64,000 nucleotides of DNA from Cymbomonas tetramitiformis. Taxonomy: Eukaryota > Chlorophyta > Pyramimonadophyceae > Pyramimonadales > Pyramimonadaceae. A model generated the notes under the pieces. It searched no databases. It was not told the origin of the DNA and worked only from the letters and a program-made list of their open reading frames with translations. Shown here one piece after another: positions 1 through 10,944 of this stretch. The position numbers and the translations under genes were made by a program. Location: the NCBI GenBank assembly GCA_001247695.2, contig LGRX02035338.1, forward strand, positions 24,560 to 88,559, read 5' to 3'. Numbering within the stretch: position 1 is the stretch's first letter; the number at the start of each line of letters is the position of its first letter.

Positions 1-45
1 TCGTACATGGACTGTCGGATTCGGAAAATTGCCACTGTTAAAAAT
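1..45. repeat. Left arm of a 45-bp inverted repeat bounding the nested cluster
   Basis: Positions 1-45 are the exact reverse complement of 31268-31312. Positions of about 46-83 continue as the reverse complement of about 30370-30401, so the right-hand copy is split by the 30402-31249 insertion. The repeat may extend left of the window. It could be the terminal inverted repeat of an old element that later received the retroelements, or an unrelated inverted duplication. Confidence 0.7.
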
Positions 46-83
46 AACCGGACCAGTTTAAGTTGTGCAGCTCTACCGTACAG

Positions 84-1607
84 CGGTGATGAAGGTATCC
101 GACGGCTGTTGTCGATTTAAGACGTTCTGCTGGCGTCCAGCCGTCCACCTCCTCCACCATACTTAGCAGAGTGATTGATCTGACGGCTACTGGCGATTTA
201 AGATCGACCACTGGTTACGACCAGTAGTTATGTGACACACCTACACTGCGGTACCCCCCTAACTACCCTAGCTAAACCAATAATCACAATTGAAATCAGC
301 AAGATAGAGCTAATCGGAGAAGGGTATTCTAGCACACTACACACTACATTATGAATGTGTACATATCATTTCAGCCAATTACGAGCTTGATACCTGCCAC
401 TGCAGAACGGCAAAAGTTGAAAGCACCAAACTATCAATTCAACTCAAAAACGAAAGCCCACATGAGGGCGGAGGGGGGGAATAAACCCCTTTCTCAAACA
501 GAGCAAAACTTGTGAGGCCGAACTCACTAGTGAGTTCGAAACCTTATTCCTCCGCTACGGTCTGTCACATAACCTGGGTTATGTGACACAACACCTCTCG
601 TTCCACTCGTTGTCCTGTGACACACGCAACATCCAGTTATGTGCCACACCTACATTGCGGTACCCCCCTAACTACCCTAACTAAACCAATGATCACAATT
701 GAAATCAACAAGAGCTAATCTGAGACAGAACAAAGATCGGAAGGTTTCAGATCACCACAAAAGCAAAAGCAATTTCGAAGCACTCGACGAGTATGCACTC
801 ACAACAACTCGATGTTGATCCTCACACGATCCGGGCTTACTCGCCTTCTCTCGATCAGCCTCGATGCTTTTATAGCATAGCAATTTTGGCTTATACATTT
901 TTATAGCATAGCAATTAAGGCTCCCCCTCTACGATGCTTTTATAGCATAGCAATTTTGTCATTGTCCACCTTTTCTAGAAGAAACTAGCGTTAAGCCATT
1001 TCTTCTATGGGCGTTAAGCCTCTCTTCTTTCGGCAGTAAGCCTACTTCCTTTACGTGGCACGAGTACGCCAATCCTTGAGAGAACATCTTTTTCGTTCGC
1101 GATCTCTAAACTCGAAGAAACAACTCATCAAAATTCAAAAGCTTTTACCATTTACCTCCCTTTCCTTTTCCTTGTGGTTGGTGTGCGTTCAGCGTTGGCA
1201 TCTCTTCGACTACATCGACGACACGTTCTACCCTCGGCTTTGGTCTGGTGGTGTCTGGCGGTGCTTACGCACCAGACACCAACCGGCACGACTCCGACAA
1301 TTTCGACAACAGCGAGAACGAGTGCCTTGACTCCGACGGTCTCGCCTATCCGCATTTTCCGCTTTCCAACGTGGATATATATATTACATGCATATTTCAG
1401 GTTCTCCATTAGCCCCCCACACTGGGGTGCCTCACCTCTGCCCTCTGTGTCACCCCTCGATCTGAGGTTCCAGATCAGTCTCTCGGGTTTGCTCACCGAT
1501 AATAAAGCACCTCCTGCATTTTATTATCGCATCTTCGAGACAGCAATGATAGCCCGCTTGTGGGCTTGTCCCCACTGTCCAGCTTCTTATCACTTTAGGA
1601 GTTCGGC
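84..1607. other. Unassigned repeat-rich sequence left of E1
   Basis: No convincing gene is seen. A segment of about 90 bp (226-316, starting GTTATGTGACACACCTAC) recurs imperfectly at 635-722. A short unit TTTTATAGCATAGCAATT occurs three times between 866 and 955. A CA/TG-rich stretch with an AATAAA-like signal (about 1500) precedes E1. The layout looks like the end of another old element, but no boundary could be fixed. Confidence 0.4.
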
Positions 1608-1611
1608 TCAA

Positions 1612-2549
1612 TGTCACAAACCGCGGCTTATCGTGTACCTTAGTCGGGTTGTGACACCTAGGACAGTAGTCCCTGTGACGAACATATGACACGCGCAGCA
1701 CAATACGCGCGAGCGGTTACAGCAGTGACAGGGTACGGAAGTACGGATGGGTGTTACATCTTATTTGGAGGTAGCAACTGTAATATGTAGGGCGGCGTAG
1801 CAGAGTGAGGCAGACGCTCATTTTTGTTTTGCCTTCGTAACAATGAGTTCCAAAAAAGGAAGTGCTTGCTCAGTCCGCGAAAACAGCAGTGTTATGATAT
1901 AGCAATTTATGATATATGGTATTCTTTTGCTTGTGAAGTTGTGGATTCTGTGGACTTGTGCTTAAATCTGGGTTGTGATAAACCCCTACCCCCCCTAGGT
2001 TTAAACCTGGGTTTAAACCTAAAATGACCCCCTCTGGTTTAAACCGGTTTGTGGTTTCACACTGTTAAGCCTAGTTTCACAATGTTAAGTCTAGTTTCAC
2101 ATTGTTAAGCATATCAAAGGGTACATGTTGTCTTTTCATTGTTAAGCATACAACAGGGGTAGACGCCATATTGAAATTCAGTCTGCTCTCTGGCAGCCGT
2201 GCGAGTAGCCGTTTGGTAATCGTACGGCGTGCTCTCTATCTCGTGTCTCGTCTCCTATTCCATACAAGGATACAAGTGACAACAGATTCTGTGCACGCGA
2301 TCAAACGATTGTACCAACGGAGTGTAAGCCGTAGGATTTATTTATCGGCCAGGTAGCATCGTCGCGTCGCTAGGTCACGTATGGCGCGTACACGCCGTAT
2401 ATCGCAACGGCTGCAATGGGGGGGAATTCTGGGGGTTTAAACCTGGGTTTAAACCTGAAATGACCCCCTCGGGTTTAAACCGGTTAACGGTTTATGCACA
2501 ACCTAGGCTTAAATATTGGCGTCAGAACTGCATACTGCAGTCTTTTACA
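1612..2549 (+). repeat. Left terminal repeat A1 of E1 (391 bp, interrupted by a 547-bp insertion)
   Basis: 1612-1967 matches 29438-29793 over exactly 356 bp with a few substitutions, and 2515-2549 matches 29794-29828. The first bases are TGTCA and the last are TTTTACA. The segment corresponds to the downstream 391 bp of the full right-hand repeat; the upstream part (B, about 220 bp) is missing at this end. The interruption is the MITE at 1968-2506 plus its target duplication. Confidence 0.9.
1968..2506. mobile_element. hAT-type non-autonomous element (MITE) in the left repeat of E1
   Basis: A 539-bp insertion interrupts the E1 repeat relative to its partner at 29438-29828. It is flanked by the 8-bp direct duplication GCTTAAAT (1960-1967 and 2507-2514). 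Its ends are inverted: it starts CTGGGTTGTGATAAACC, and the reverse complement of its end reads CTAGGTTGTGCATAAACC. The interior has repeated TTTAAACC palindromes and no ORF of note. An 8-bp duplication fits hAT elements; the family name is inference. Confidence 0.85.
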
Positions 2550-3200
2550 AAACAAAAATGTGTTTAATTACAGACATGTCGTCTGTAATTCCGAGCGTGA
2601 AGCAGCAGTCTTGAAGAACGAGGCCTTCGAAGGGTGAGGCCAGGAACGGATTTATCCGTACTGGTAAGCTTGGAGAGGTTGAGTAAAGCAGACTGTTGTG
2701 ACACTGGAGGTTCAGCAGCCATCCGAGACACAGCGACAACATTTATTTATGATATTCTGGGCTATTCTGGGAGACAGTGTCCTGATGGAGCGAAACACCG
2801 GATGGTAAAGCCAGGAACGGATTTATCCGTACTGGTACGCCTGAAGGCGTAGAGCGAAACAGGAGGTCTCAGTGTTTATCGTGGCGACAACATTTATTAT
2901 GATATTCTGGGCTATTCTGGGAGACAGTGTCCTGATGGAGCGAAGCACGGGACGGTGAAACCAGGAACGGAGTTATCCGTACTGGCAAGCCTGAGGGGGT
3001 GGAGTGAAACAGGAGTCTCATCACCTACAAGACTCATTACCTCAGGAATGAGCGAGAATGGCCTTACAGTGACTGCTGCTTAGAACGAAGCACTGGGAGG
3101 TGAAGCCAGGGACGGAATTTCCGTACCGGTAAGCTGAAAGGTGTGGAGTGAAAAGGGCTTTCACCTTGGCAACTTCCCACCACTGAGGGATTAGCGACGG
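2550..3200 (+). repeat. E1 leader with four copies of a conserved hairpin repeat
   Basis: A 24-25-nt hairpin of the form CCAG-ACGGA-loop-TCCGT-CTGG lies at 2640-2664, 2811-2835, 2961-2985 and 3106-3129. It is embedded in longer repeats of about 145-170 bp that share ATTTATGATATTCTGGGC and GGAGACAGTGTCCTGATGG. In the fourth copy the loop and part of the stem differ but the stem is retained. The position between the left repeat and gag matches a retroelement leader, so a packaging or translation signal is possible; that role is inference. Confidence 0.7.
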
Positions 3201-3262
3201 AGTCGACTACAGACCTCCAGAAGCAGCAGCGAGCCGAGAGACGTACTCAGAGAGCGGCACGT

Positions 3263-3412
3263 GTGAGCCAGCATTTTCCCGAGCTGGAAGAACAAACAAC
3301 AGCCGGCGGAGGACAGCCCGAGGCCGAAGCCCGGGAGCCTACGGTGATATTCGAAGAAGAGATGGACTACGGCGATTCCACTCGCCTTTCCCTCGGTACT
3401 CTATCTGCCCAC
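3263..3412 (+). pseudogene. E1 gag-like N-terminal fragment, cut by the MULE insertion
   Basis: The reading frame is open from about 3263 (in-frame GTG; no ATG early in the frame) and is rich in Glu, with the segment MDYGDSTRL just before the break. It is interrupted at 3413 by the Mutator-like element. The frame that continues beyond the insertion (8311 onward) is shifted relative to this one, so gag was already damaged or the true frame changes just upstream. Assignment to gag rests on position in E1 only. Confidence 0.45.
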
Positions 3413-4161
3413 GGTAGCACTTCATTTTTGTCGCGAGGTCTTTTTATTTGTCGCACCGTGCGACAAAACTGCAATTATACCGTGCGACATAAATGAGCGT
3501 TGCGCTCATTTCTGTCGCACCTGCGACGCAAACATGAGCGCAACGCTCATTTCTGTCGTGAAAATTTACAGAAAATTTTCAGATGACCAAATTTGGATGG
3601 ACAGGAAATTGCAAGGATAACAAATTATGAAAAATAAATCGGGCATAAATCTGATGACAAAAATATCTGCTTGTGAAATTTCAATCAGATACCAAGTTGA
3701 AATATTAAAGACAAACATCTTTCACGATGCAGAATTCACAAATCATTCACAATACTGAATTCACAAATCATGCACAATAAGAAAGCAAAGCAACAATAGC
3801 ATATTCAGTGGCAAGTAATACAAAATTGATAACATATTTTACAAGAGTAAAGACTGTTATTGCTACTAGCAGTATCAGATTCCAGTTACGTCACACTACT
3901 AGCAGTATCAGATTCCAGTTACGTCACACTACTAGCAGTATCAGATTCCAGTTACGTCACACTACTTGCAAGCTTCTGCGTCCCGCTTTTGCTTCATGGT
4001 CTTCGGCTTGTTTGAGGGAAAGGCACGTTCCATCATCCCAAAGATGCCAAGGCCATCACGGAGGTGGTAACCCGCCAAGATGTGCGGGCAACACTTGCAA
4101 TTCCAAAACCACTTGCAAGACGCATGCGTCTCCATCAACAAGATCGGTGGGATCGTCCACG

Positions 4162-6797
4162 TTAAATGTCAACTCCACGATGTCCTCCGAGTACTTTCTC
4201 ACCAGGTCCAAACTGTGAAAAAAAGTTGCGGGGATTCTCTCCGCGGATCAAGAGTCGGAACTTGCTCACACGAAGCTCGGTCACCTTTTTACCAGTTGCA
4301 TTCAGGTTCGTGTAAATGAAGTCGAACCCGTGAATGCGAGAGGGATACAAGTAGAAGTTGGAAGGATCTTCCTCGGACTCAGTCACAGACAGAAGGTCAC
4401 ACGCAAGCTTCAAGAAAGCAATCGGGTAGCTCGGAAGGGAGTGGGCGAATGTGTCTTTGTTCTTGAAGGCGCGGTTCCTCAACAACGCGGGGACAGATTT
4501 CTCCAACACGACTTGGTGGGTGGCGTGTCGATCGGCCAAACGTCGGTCCTCGCGATGTCCACGCTCTTCCGATTGCATCGTGGCCATGATACCAGAAATG
4601 GTGCTCGCACCGCGAAAGAACATGATATGTTCCCCGTGAGTAAAGTTGCGGACCGCATTGACAAAGGCTTGGAGTCCGAGACCTTCCCACTCACGCTTGG
4701 CGATGTCCGCAATGAGCTTCCGCATCTCGAGGGTGAAGGCGTCCTCAAGAGGACGTCGGTCGTTGAGAATTTGGTCCGTCAACTCCTTTGGAACATGCCT
4801 GTTTAAAAAACATGTATACATAAAAACAATAATAATAAGAAGAAGTCGTCGACATACATAAGAACATTGATAAACAGGAAAAATGTTCACGGCAAAGCTA
4901 TCAAGTATCACGGTTCAAATACACAACCATGTACTTTCGACGCACGTGTTCGGAATCTCGGATGGACAATACCATGTCGAGACCACCCGGTTTGTCAATC
5001 TGATTTGCAGCCGCGGTCAGGGACCGCATGTTATCGCCACAAACGATAGATATTGGGAGGTCGATGTCAAATGCGACCTTGGCGTACTTGGTGAGGGCGT
5101 TCAAGCCGACCAAGTATGAGAAGTATGACTCGCTCTTAGCAATCACGTAGAGGAATAAGTAGAAAGATTGACGGGGACAATTTCTCTTGTCAGTGATGTT
5201 CTTCCAGAGGTGAGGTTTGTCAAAGGTGACGCCATCGGTGCCCAAGTCGATGAGGATGTACTCGCCTTGCTGCTTGCCAAAGGAGGCGTCGGCCTTGACA
5301 GTGAAGACGTTGTGACGACCATGGGAAGAATGTTCACGTCGAATGTTATCCCCCAAGATTAAATTGGTCATGGCAATCGCAGGCCCATACTGGTCGCACC
5401 TGTTAAATAGGAAAAGGGCAAGAGACAAAGATTAGTATATGATTAAACAAAGGTGGAAAATACAACACAAGCAAGCACACAGATATTTGAAGGCAAGATA
5501 CGGCAAAGCCTTCACTCCAGGCACCCAACAGCACCGGCTTACCGTTCATAGTTGACGACAAAGTAACGCATCGCAACCGGCACGTTTCGACGCCCAGGCA
5601 TCAAACTCAGATCGCTCGGAGGGCATAGAGTCTTTTTCAACCCAAGCTTGCAACCCGGAAACGGTGTCGACTTCTGCAAACAAGCAGGAAACAAAAGTGT
5701 AAGTACCAAAAGTATACAGGAGTGCAAGCTAAAAAGTGCACAACGTGCGATCCACAAAAAGGTAACCGGAATTCAATTTAAAATAATAGAGAACTGCCAT
5801 AGTGAAGGGGACGCACCGGAGCTCAAATCTTTGAGGCGACCCACGAAGTTTTGAACTTGCTTCAAGGTAGGCAGCTCTTGCTTAGATTTATCGGTACCAT
5901 CCCAGTGTTTTTGAAGCAGGTCATTCAGGGCTACAGCTGGTTGCCCAGGGCGAGCTGCCGCAAGCTCGGTCAACGCTGCGCGGGAATCTAATTGGGACGC
6001 CAGTCTCGGGAGCCGTGGAAACATTGTCAGCGTGAGGGTACCCGTTATGGAACACCTCCCAGAGGCGTGTCTGAGCGTTGAAAACGTATTTTTCGGCATA
6101 AGGGCAGGCTAACCCCTCGGAGGTGGCGTGGGTGTTACACCCGTAGGTCCGGGAGTATTCAGATTGGGTGATGCGCCGCATGCGGATTCCAGTCCCTTCG
6201 ACGAAAGAACGATGTTCTTTGAAGGAAGCGAAAGACACGCGCTCCGCGATGCGGGACCATACAGCCTTCGTCTTTGCCTGAAACACCCCCACGTAACGAC
6301 AGTGAACATTGATGTAAAGAACTGGAAAGAGCCAAAATAAAGCAGGAGGTGCATACATGGCAAAGTACGGAGAGGGAAAATGGGGGTGGAAAAAAGGAAC
6401 CAACCTTCTTGGAAGCAGGGCTTGAAGAAGGGGACTTCGAGGTGGCAACATTGTTACTGGAGACTTCTTGCAAAGGGCGGCGAACTTCCGAGGCGACTGG
6501 AGATGTGCAGCGATCCCCACAGGTCGGGGCGAAAGCAGGACGACACCTGTAAGATCCATCAGCCTACGCCACAGAAAAGAAATAACGGTCAGGAAGTAAA
6601 ATGAAGAAGTCAACGGGAAGGGGGGGGTTAGGAGACCTCTAGATTCACATCGAACCATTCCTCGGCGATGTCAAAAGCTTTCATTGCCGGGTCGACAGTA
6701 GGTTGCGAGAATGCCAAATCAACAGGAGGTTGAGAGCAATACAATTGCACAGCGCGCAAAGCGCGCTGGTGCAAAGGGGTGGCGTTTTCGCTGCTCA
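4162..6797 (-). pseudogene. Mutator-like transposase gene, multi-exon, frameshifted
   Basis: Coding segments on the minus strand run from an ATG at 6797 down to about 4162, separated by probable introns (acceptors TTTGTTTCCTGCTTGTTTGCAG-like near 5680 and TATTTAACAG near 5401; donor GTAAGC near 5540). About 6290-6060 encodes a Cys/His-containing segment (YGCNTHATSEGLACPYAEKY) like a FLYWCH/FAR1 finger. About 5900-5820 has PTLKQVQNFVGRLKD, typical of the region before a MULE catalytic core. 5428-4901 has VFTVKADASFGKQQGEYILI (first catalytic Asp) and ISIVCGDNMRSLTAAANQI (second Asp). 4811-4162 is a Lys/Arg- and Phe-rich C-terminal exon. The frame changes within the 6010-6040 and 5560-5680 stretches, so this copy is probably inactive. 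MULE assignment is also supported by the 10-bp target duplication. Confidence 0.7.
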
Positions 6798-7316
6798 TAG
6801 TATGTGGGACCGGCGCTGGAACTTCAAAAAACAATGAGATGAAAGAAGAGAACAAACCTTAAGTACACACGCTGAAACCGGTAGAGGTGATTTTTTTGCC
6901 AGAGAAAACGTGGCCAGCTAAGGAACGTCCCATGGAAGCCGCGACAGACGCCCAGAGTGCCAGCAAAGCGCATGCGGACAGGATATTACGAACAACGTGA
7001 GGCAACAGTTGAGCTGGCGGAGTGTGTGGGGGGGCGGGCTCATCGTGTTGAATTATAAGTGGTCCGTGAACAAATCCGCTAGATATTCACGCAAGCAATT
7101 TTTTCTGTGAAACGTTTGGGACGAATTTAGCTGGCAGAGAGCGGGTGGCGGCTTTTCAGAGATTCGGGACTGAACTGTTTTTGGGGGAATTAGGAGGGAA
7201 CTAGAAACTTTGACTGTACGAAATTCGAAGGGAGCTGGCCGCAGGGCCGCAGGGAGCAGCGCAGGGTGCTCGAGTATCACGTCGCTGATTGGCGATACGA
7301 CGGAGGTACGTCATTT

Positions 7317-8070
7317 TCGGTTACGAACGATCGCGATCGGTCGAGACAATCCGGGGTAGGACTGCGGATGCTGAGATCGGTAAACCTGTCAGAGTAGTGT
7401 TGCGACAAAATCATAATTGGAAATTCTGCATATCTTCGTGGTAAAATATGGAATTGTTACCCGTGTCTCTCGTTGTCGGTTACGCGCGATCGGTCGAGAC
7501 AATCCGGGGTAGGACTGCTGATGCTGAGATCGGTAAACCTGTCAGAGTAGTGTTGCGACAAAATCATCATTGGGAATTCCGCATATCTTTGTGGTATAAT
7601 TTTGAATTGTTACCCGTGTCTCTCGTTGTCGGTTACGCGCGATCGGTCGAGACAATCCGGGGTAGGACTGCTGATGCTGAAAACGGTAAACTTGACAGAG
7701 TAGATTGCGACAAAATCATAATTGGAAATTCCGCATATCTTTGTGGTATAATTGTGAATTGTTAAACGTGTCTCTCGTTGTCGGTTACGCGCGGTCGGTC
7801 GAGACAATCCGGGGTAGGACTGCTGATGCTGAAAACGGTAAACTTGACAGAGTAGTTTGCGACAAAATCATAATTGGAAATTCCGCATATCTTTGTGGTA
7901 TAATTGTGAATTGTTAAACGTGTCTCTCGTTGTCGGTTACGCGCGATCGGTCGAGACAATCCGGGGTAGGACTGCTGATGCTGAGATCGGTATCCCTCAG
8001 ATGCTATCGTATCATGATTGGCCGGTAAAGCGCGAGCGCTCAACACAATCCTGGGTAGGACTGCTGACAT
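7317..8070. repeat. 152-bp tandem array in the MULE subterminal region
   Basis: The unit containing GGTTACGCGCGATCGGTCGA and GGGGTAGGACTGCTGATGCT begins at 7479, 7631, 7783 and about 7934, with a degenerate first copy from 7317 and a partial last copy to 8070. Spacing is 152 bp. Subterminal arrays are often transposase-binding sites in DNA transposons; that is inference here. Confidence 0.85.
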
Positions 8071-8310
8071 CGGCAGGAAATTTTTGGAAAATTTCCAACG
8101 GCATAATTTTTCAGGGACATCTCCTGCGGTGCGGTGTGTACGATGTCACTTTTTTCCAGGAAACCTGTTTCGCTCCTTTAAGGGAAACGAAATGAAAAAA
8201 CAGCATATTTCTGAAAAAGCTGCGAAGCGTCGTTAATATAAACGAATCTTTTTGCGACACGACAAATAAAAAGACCTCGCGACACAAATGATATGCTTCC
8301 ATCTGCCCAC

Positions 8311-8899
8311 ATACATGGGCACCAAGGAAGAAGACCGGCCGAAGTTCTTGAGGGACTTCTCCCTCTTGTGCAAAAACTTCAGGCGCCAGCATGACGCCAG
8401 CATCAGGAAGAGGCTCAGGTCCGTGGCGACCACCAGTCTCTCTGACGAGCAAAAGCAAACTCTGAGGAGTACACCTCTTGACTGGCAAACACTGTGGGAC
8501 CTCATCCCCACGTTGTTAGATGGCAAGGATTCACCAGCGCACAGTTGGTGGTAGTGTGAGAATTATGAAAGCGGGGGCCTGGTGGCTTCCAACATGGATA
8601 GGGTGCTCAAGGACACCAGCGTACACGGCTCACTTGAGGGTTCCATCCCATGTGCTAGGTCCCCTTTCAATGAAATGAACACTGGCGCAACGTGGATAAT
8701 CGCGAGGCCAGCAACAGCCCAGGATGCTCACGGGGAAGTTTCCAACGAGTATAGACCCGATGGAACCTCGCTGAGAGGATTGACTACTGGACACGATGGC
8801 ACTCACGACACGCAGTACTTCTACGCCCTCAGGGGATTCATTGCTGCGCTTGACAGAAAGTTCATGATGAAGGGACTCAGGAGAAAGTTGATCTCTTGA
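8311..8899 (+). pseudogene. E1 gag-like region downstream of the MULE (broken)
   Basis: The frame 8311-8554 reads YMGTKEEDRPKFLRDFSLLC and ends in TAG. A further open stretch, 8582-8899, reads ALRGFIAALDRKFMMKGLRR near its end. Basic and aromatic residues with helical character are consistent with a capsid-like region, but no zinc knuckle was found. Stops and frame changes break it. The assignment is positional. Confidence 0.4.
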
Positions 8900-9414
8900 C
8901 CCAGAAGCCCCAAGAACCGGGGCAAGATGGGCTGACGTATATGAAAATGTGCCAACGCAGGGAGATGCAGCTCAACACTGGGAAAGTGGTGAGCGACGAG
9001 ACTTTGCGCACCTTCATCGAGGATTGCGTCGAGAACCTCCGCATCAAGATCTTCCAGACACGGGTAAAAGAGCAGTTGACAGCTCAGTACCCGCCACCCA
9101 ACCGGGTGACCTGGAAGAACCTTGAGGCCATCGTCGAGGTTCAGGATAAGCTCAAAAACGACGCCGAGTCCTGGATCCTCACATTCCTGCAGGAGATCAC
9201 GAGGCGATGCGGCTGCCAGTATTCCACCTGGGAAGCCCGACAGCATGGCCTCGACCTCAAGGCCATAAAGAACTCGATCGGGAAGATAGAGCCAGCCGTG
9301 GACGGACAGTCCGGCGATCCTGAGAGCAGCAAGAAGGCGGACGCTTCGCCTTCTAAGAAGATGAAGAAGGAGGTGAATGTCGCGGAAAGAGCCACAGTGG
9401 GTTTTGCTGATTGA
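8896..9414 (+). CDS. E1 gag-like ORF, 172 aa
   Basis: The segment is rich in charged residues, with YMKMCQRREMQLNTGKVVSD near the start and a Lys/Ser/Asp-rich tail (SKKADASPSKKMKKEV). The central part (IEDCVENLRIKIFQTRVKEQ) looks like a helical capsid or gag segment of the kind that precedes pol in Ty3-like elements. It overlaps the previous open stretch by a few bases. No enzymatic motif is seen. It lies between the leader and the pol remnants of E1, which is the main reason for the call. Confidence 0.45.
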   Translation: MTQKPQEPGQDGLTYMKMCQRREMQLNTGKVVSDETLRTFIEDCVENLRIKIFQTRVKEQLTAQYPPPNRVTWKNLEAIVEVQDKLKNDAESWILTFLQEITRRCGCQYSTWEARQHGLDLKAIKNSIGKIEPAVDGQSGDPESSKKADASPSKKMKKEVNVAERATVGFAD

Positions 9415-10100
9415 AACCCGTGACAAATAGACCAAACCCTAATGTGATATATATATACATCCCGGCACACCCGCCCCCTCCACCGCTGTATTGGGATGCC
9501 CCACCGTCGCCGGACTATTCACCGGGCCCTACTACAGACGAGGAGGACGGGGAAGATCCCTCGCACGACGATCGAGACTTTTCAGATTTCTTCTGTGGCT
9601 CTACGAATGATTCAACCACGGCATCGACAGCTTCAATTCACGGCACTATGACTGTGCTGCGGGCTGGCACAGCAGTGCCACCGCCAACTAGTGGGGTAGT
9701 GGCTAGTAAGTTAATCATGCCGCTCCTGTACAGTGAGATTGACCGTAGCTGTATGTGCAGAGGGGTCCGATCACGGACCGATTTCAGATTTTCAACTCTT
9801 GACTGGGAACAGCCCTGCCAGAAAGGACAGGCCTTCCCTTAAAACTCACTTTCCACCGCTATAGATGGTGTTTGTTCACAGGTTTCAACTTCGGCTGGTC
9901 GGTCACCACACTAGGTGGTGTGTTGGAATAGTCACACCGCTCACTTATGTGACTCTTCCCGTAGTAGTGTTTATGACTGTCACCCGAACCTGAACCCTAA
10001 CTGTTTATGCCCGTTATATCGGGTGAACTTATCAACTTTATTACATTCTGAGAAAACCTATCACTGAGTGAATATATCCCGGGTCCTAGGGGTATATCCA
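9415..10100. other. Segment replacing the expected E1 protease/RT region
   Basis: No protease or reverse transcriptase motif is found between the gag-like ORF and RNase H, so RT has been deleted or replaced. 9411-9842 is open, Pro- and acid-rich (DEEDGEDPSHDDRDFSDFF) and unrecognised. 9400-9450 shares most bases with 43525-43570 inside E3 (GACCAAACCCTAATGTGA is common to both), so this is dispersed repeat sequence. From 9843 to 10080 only A/T-rich sequence with short inverted motifs (CACACTAGGTGGTGTG) is seen. Confidence 0.5.
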
Positions 10101-10944
10101 ACACTCTGCTCGGGGAGGTGTTTGAAGCCCATCGACTACAGCAAGCCCATCTTCCTCTACACGGACTGGAGCAACCATGGCATTGGCGCAGTGTTGGGCC
10201 AAAAGGATGAGCAAGGCGTGGAGCACGTCTACGTGGTGATCAGCCGCTCGCTGTCGAAAACTGAGAGACAGTATGCGAGCTTTCAGGGTGCAGATGCTGG
10301 CAGTGGTGTGGGCAATCCGCACTCTGCGCCAATATCTGCATGGGGTGCACTTCACGCTGGTCACCGACCACTCACCGCTCACGACCCTCATGGAGAAAGG
10401 GGACCTGCAGGGTCAACACCTGCGCTGGGCCATCAGTCTGCAAGAGTTTGAGTTCACGGTCCAGTATCGACCAGGGCCAAAGAATGAGAACGCGGACGTG
10501 CCTTCCAGGTACCCGCTGCCCAGCACAGCAGACGAGACTGGTGCCCGCCTGGACCGGGAAGGTGACTGTGCGCGGGAAGCGGGGTGCGCCGAGAGGCAGA
10601 CGCGTTGTTTCGCAGACACCATCTGCTTAGAGGTGACCAGGGAGCCACCGCTTGGCCCAGAAGCGAGCCCAGAGGCTCAAGTGGCCAACTACTGTGAGAA
10701 GATGGTCAGGGAGCAGCTGGGGACCAGTGCGGTCCACCGACTGTTTGATGTGCACTACCAAGAGGAGTTGGAGTGCAGAAGGGGTGTCATGTTTGATACT
10801 GACCACCCAGAGGTGGCCAGATGTTCCGGCAGATTGATGCGAGTCGCATGGGATGCCCTCAGCCAGGTACAGCCGGTCAGAGGCATGCATTTTGGAGGCT
10901 CTCCAGCGGTCTACAGCGACGAGACCATGGAGGTGGCAAGCTGA
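10101..10944 (+). pseudogene. E1 RNase H domain (frameshifted)
   Basis: The N-terminal half (frame of 10068-10451) reads KPIFLYTDWSNHGIGAVLGQ and SRSLSKTERQYASFQG. The C-terminal half (frame of 10273-10944) reads VVWAIRTLRQYLHGVHFTLV followed by TDHSPLTTLM and YRPGPKNENADVPSRYP. These are the hallmarks of Ty3/gypsy RNase H: a first catalytic Asp in TDWS, the ErqY-A-F helix and the TDH Asp. The frame shifts near 10270-10300. Normally RT precedes this domain; here it is absent. It would degrade the RNA strand of the RNA/DNA hybrid during reverse transcription. Confidence 0.85.

Larger units (their letters stand above)
3413..8300 (-). mobile_element. Mutator-like DNA transposon (MULE), 4888 bp
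   Basis: The ends form terminal inverted repeats: the left starts GGTAGCACTTCATTTTTG, and the reverse complement of the right starts GGAAGCATATCATTTGTG. Both continue into TGTCGCGAGGTCTTTT. The 10-bp target duplication ATCTGCCCAC is at 3403-3412 and 8301-8310. A 9-11-bp duplication and a transposase with a FLYWCH/FAR1-like zinc region are typical of Mutator-like elements. The inner left end (3480-3560) has palindromes built from GAGCGTTGCGCTC, and the inner right end carries a 152-bp tandem array. It is inserted in E1 gag. Confidence 0.88.

Noticed and set aside
3421..8290. MULE boundaries at the TGTCGCGAGG motif
   Set aside because: No target duplication flanks those points; moving outward to 3413 and 8300 gives extended inverted repeats and an exact 10-bp duplication.
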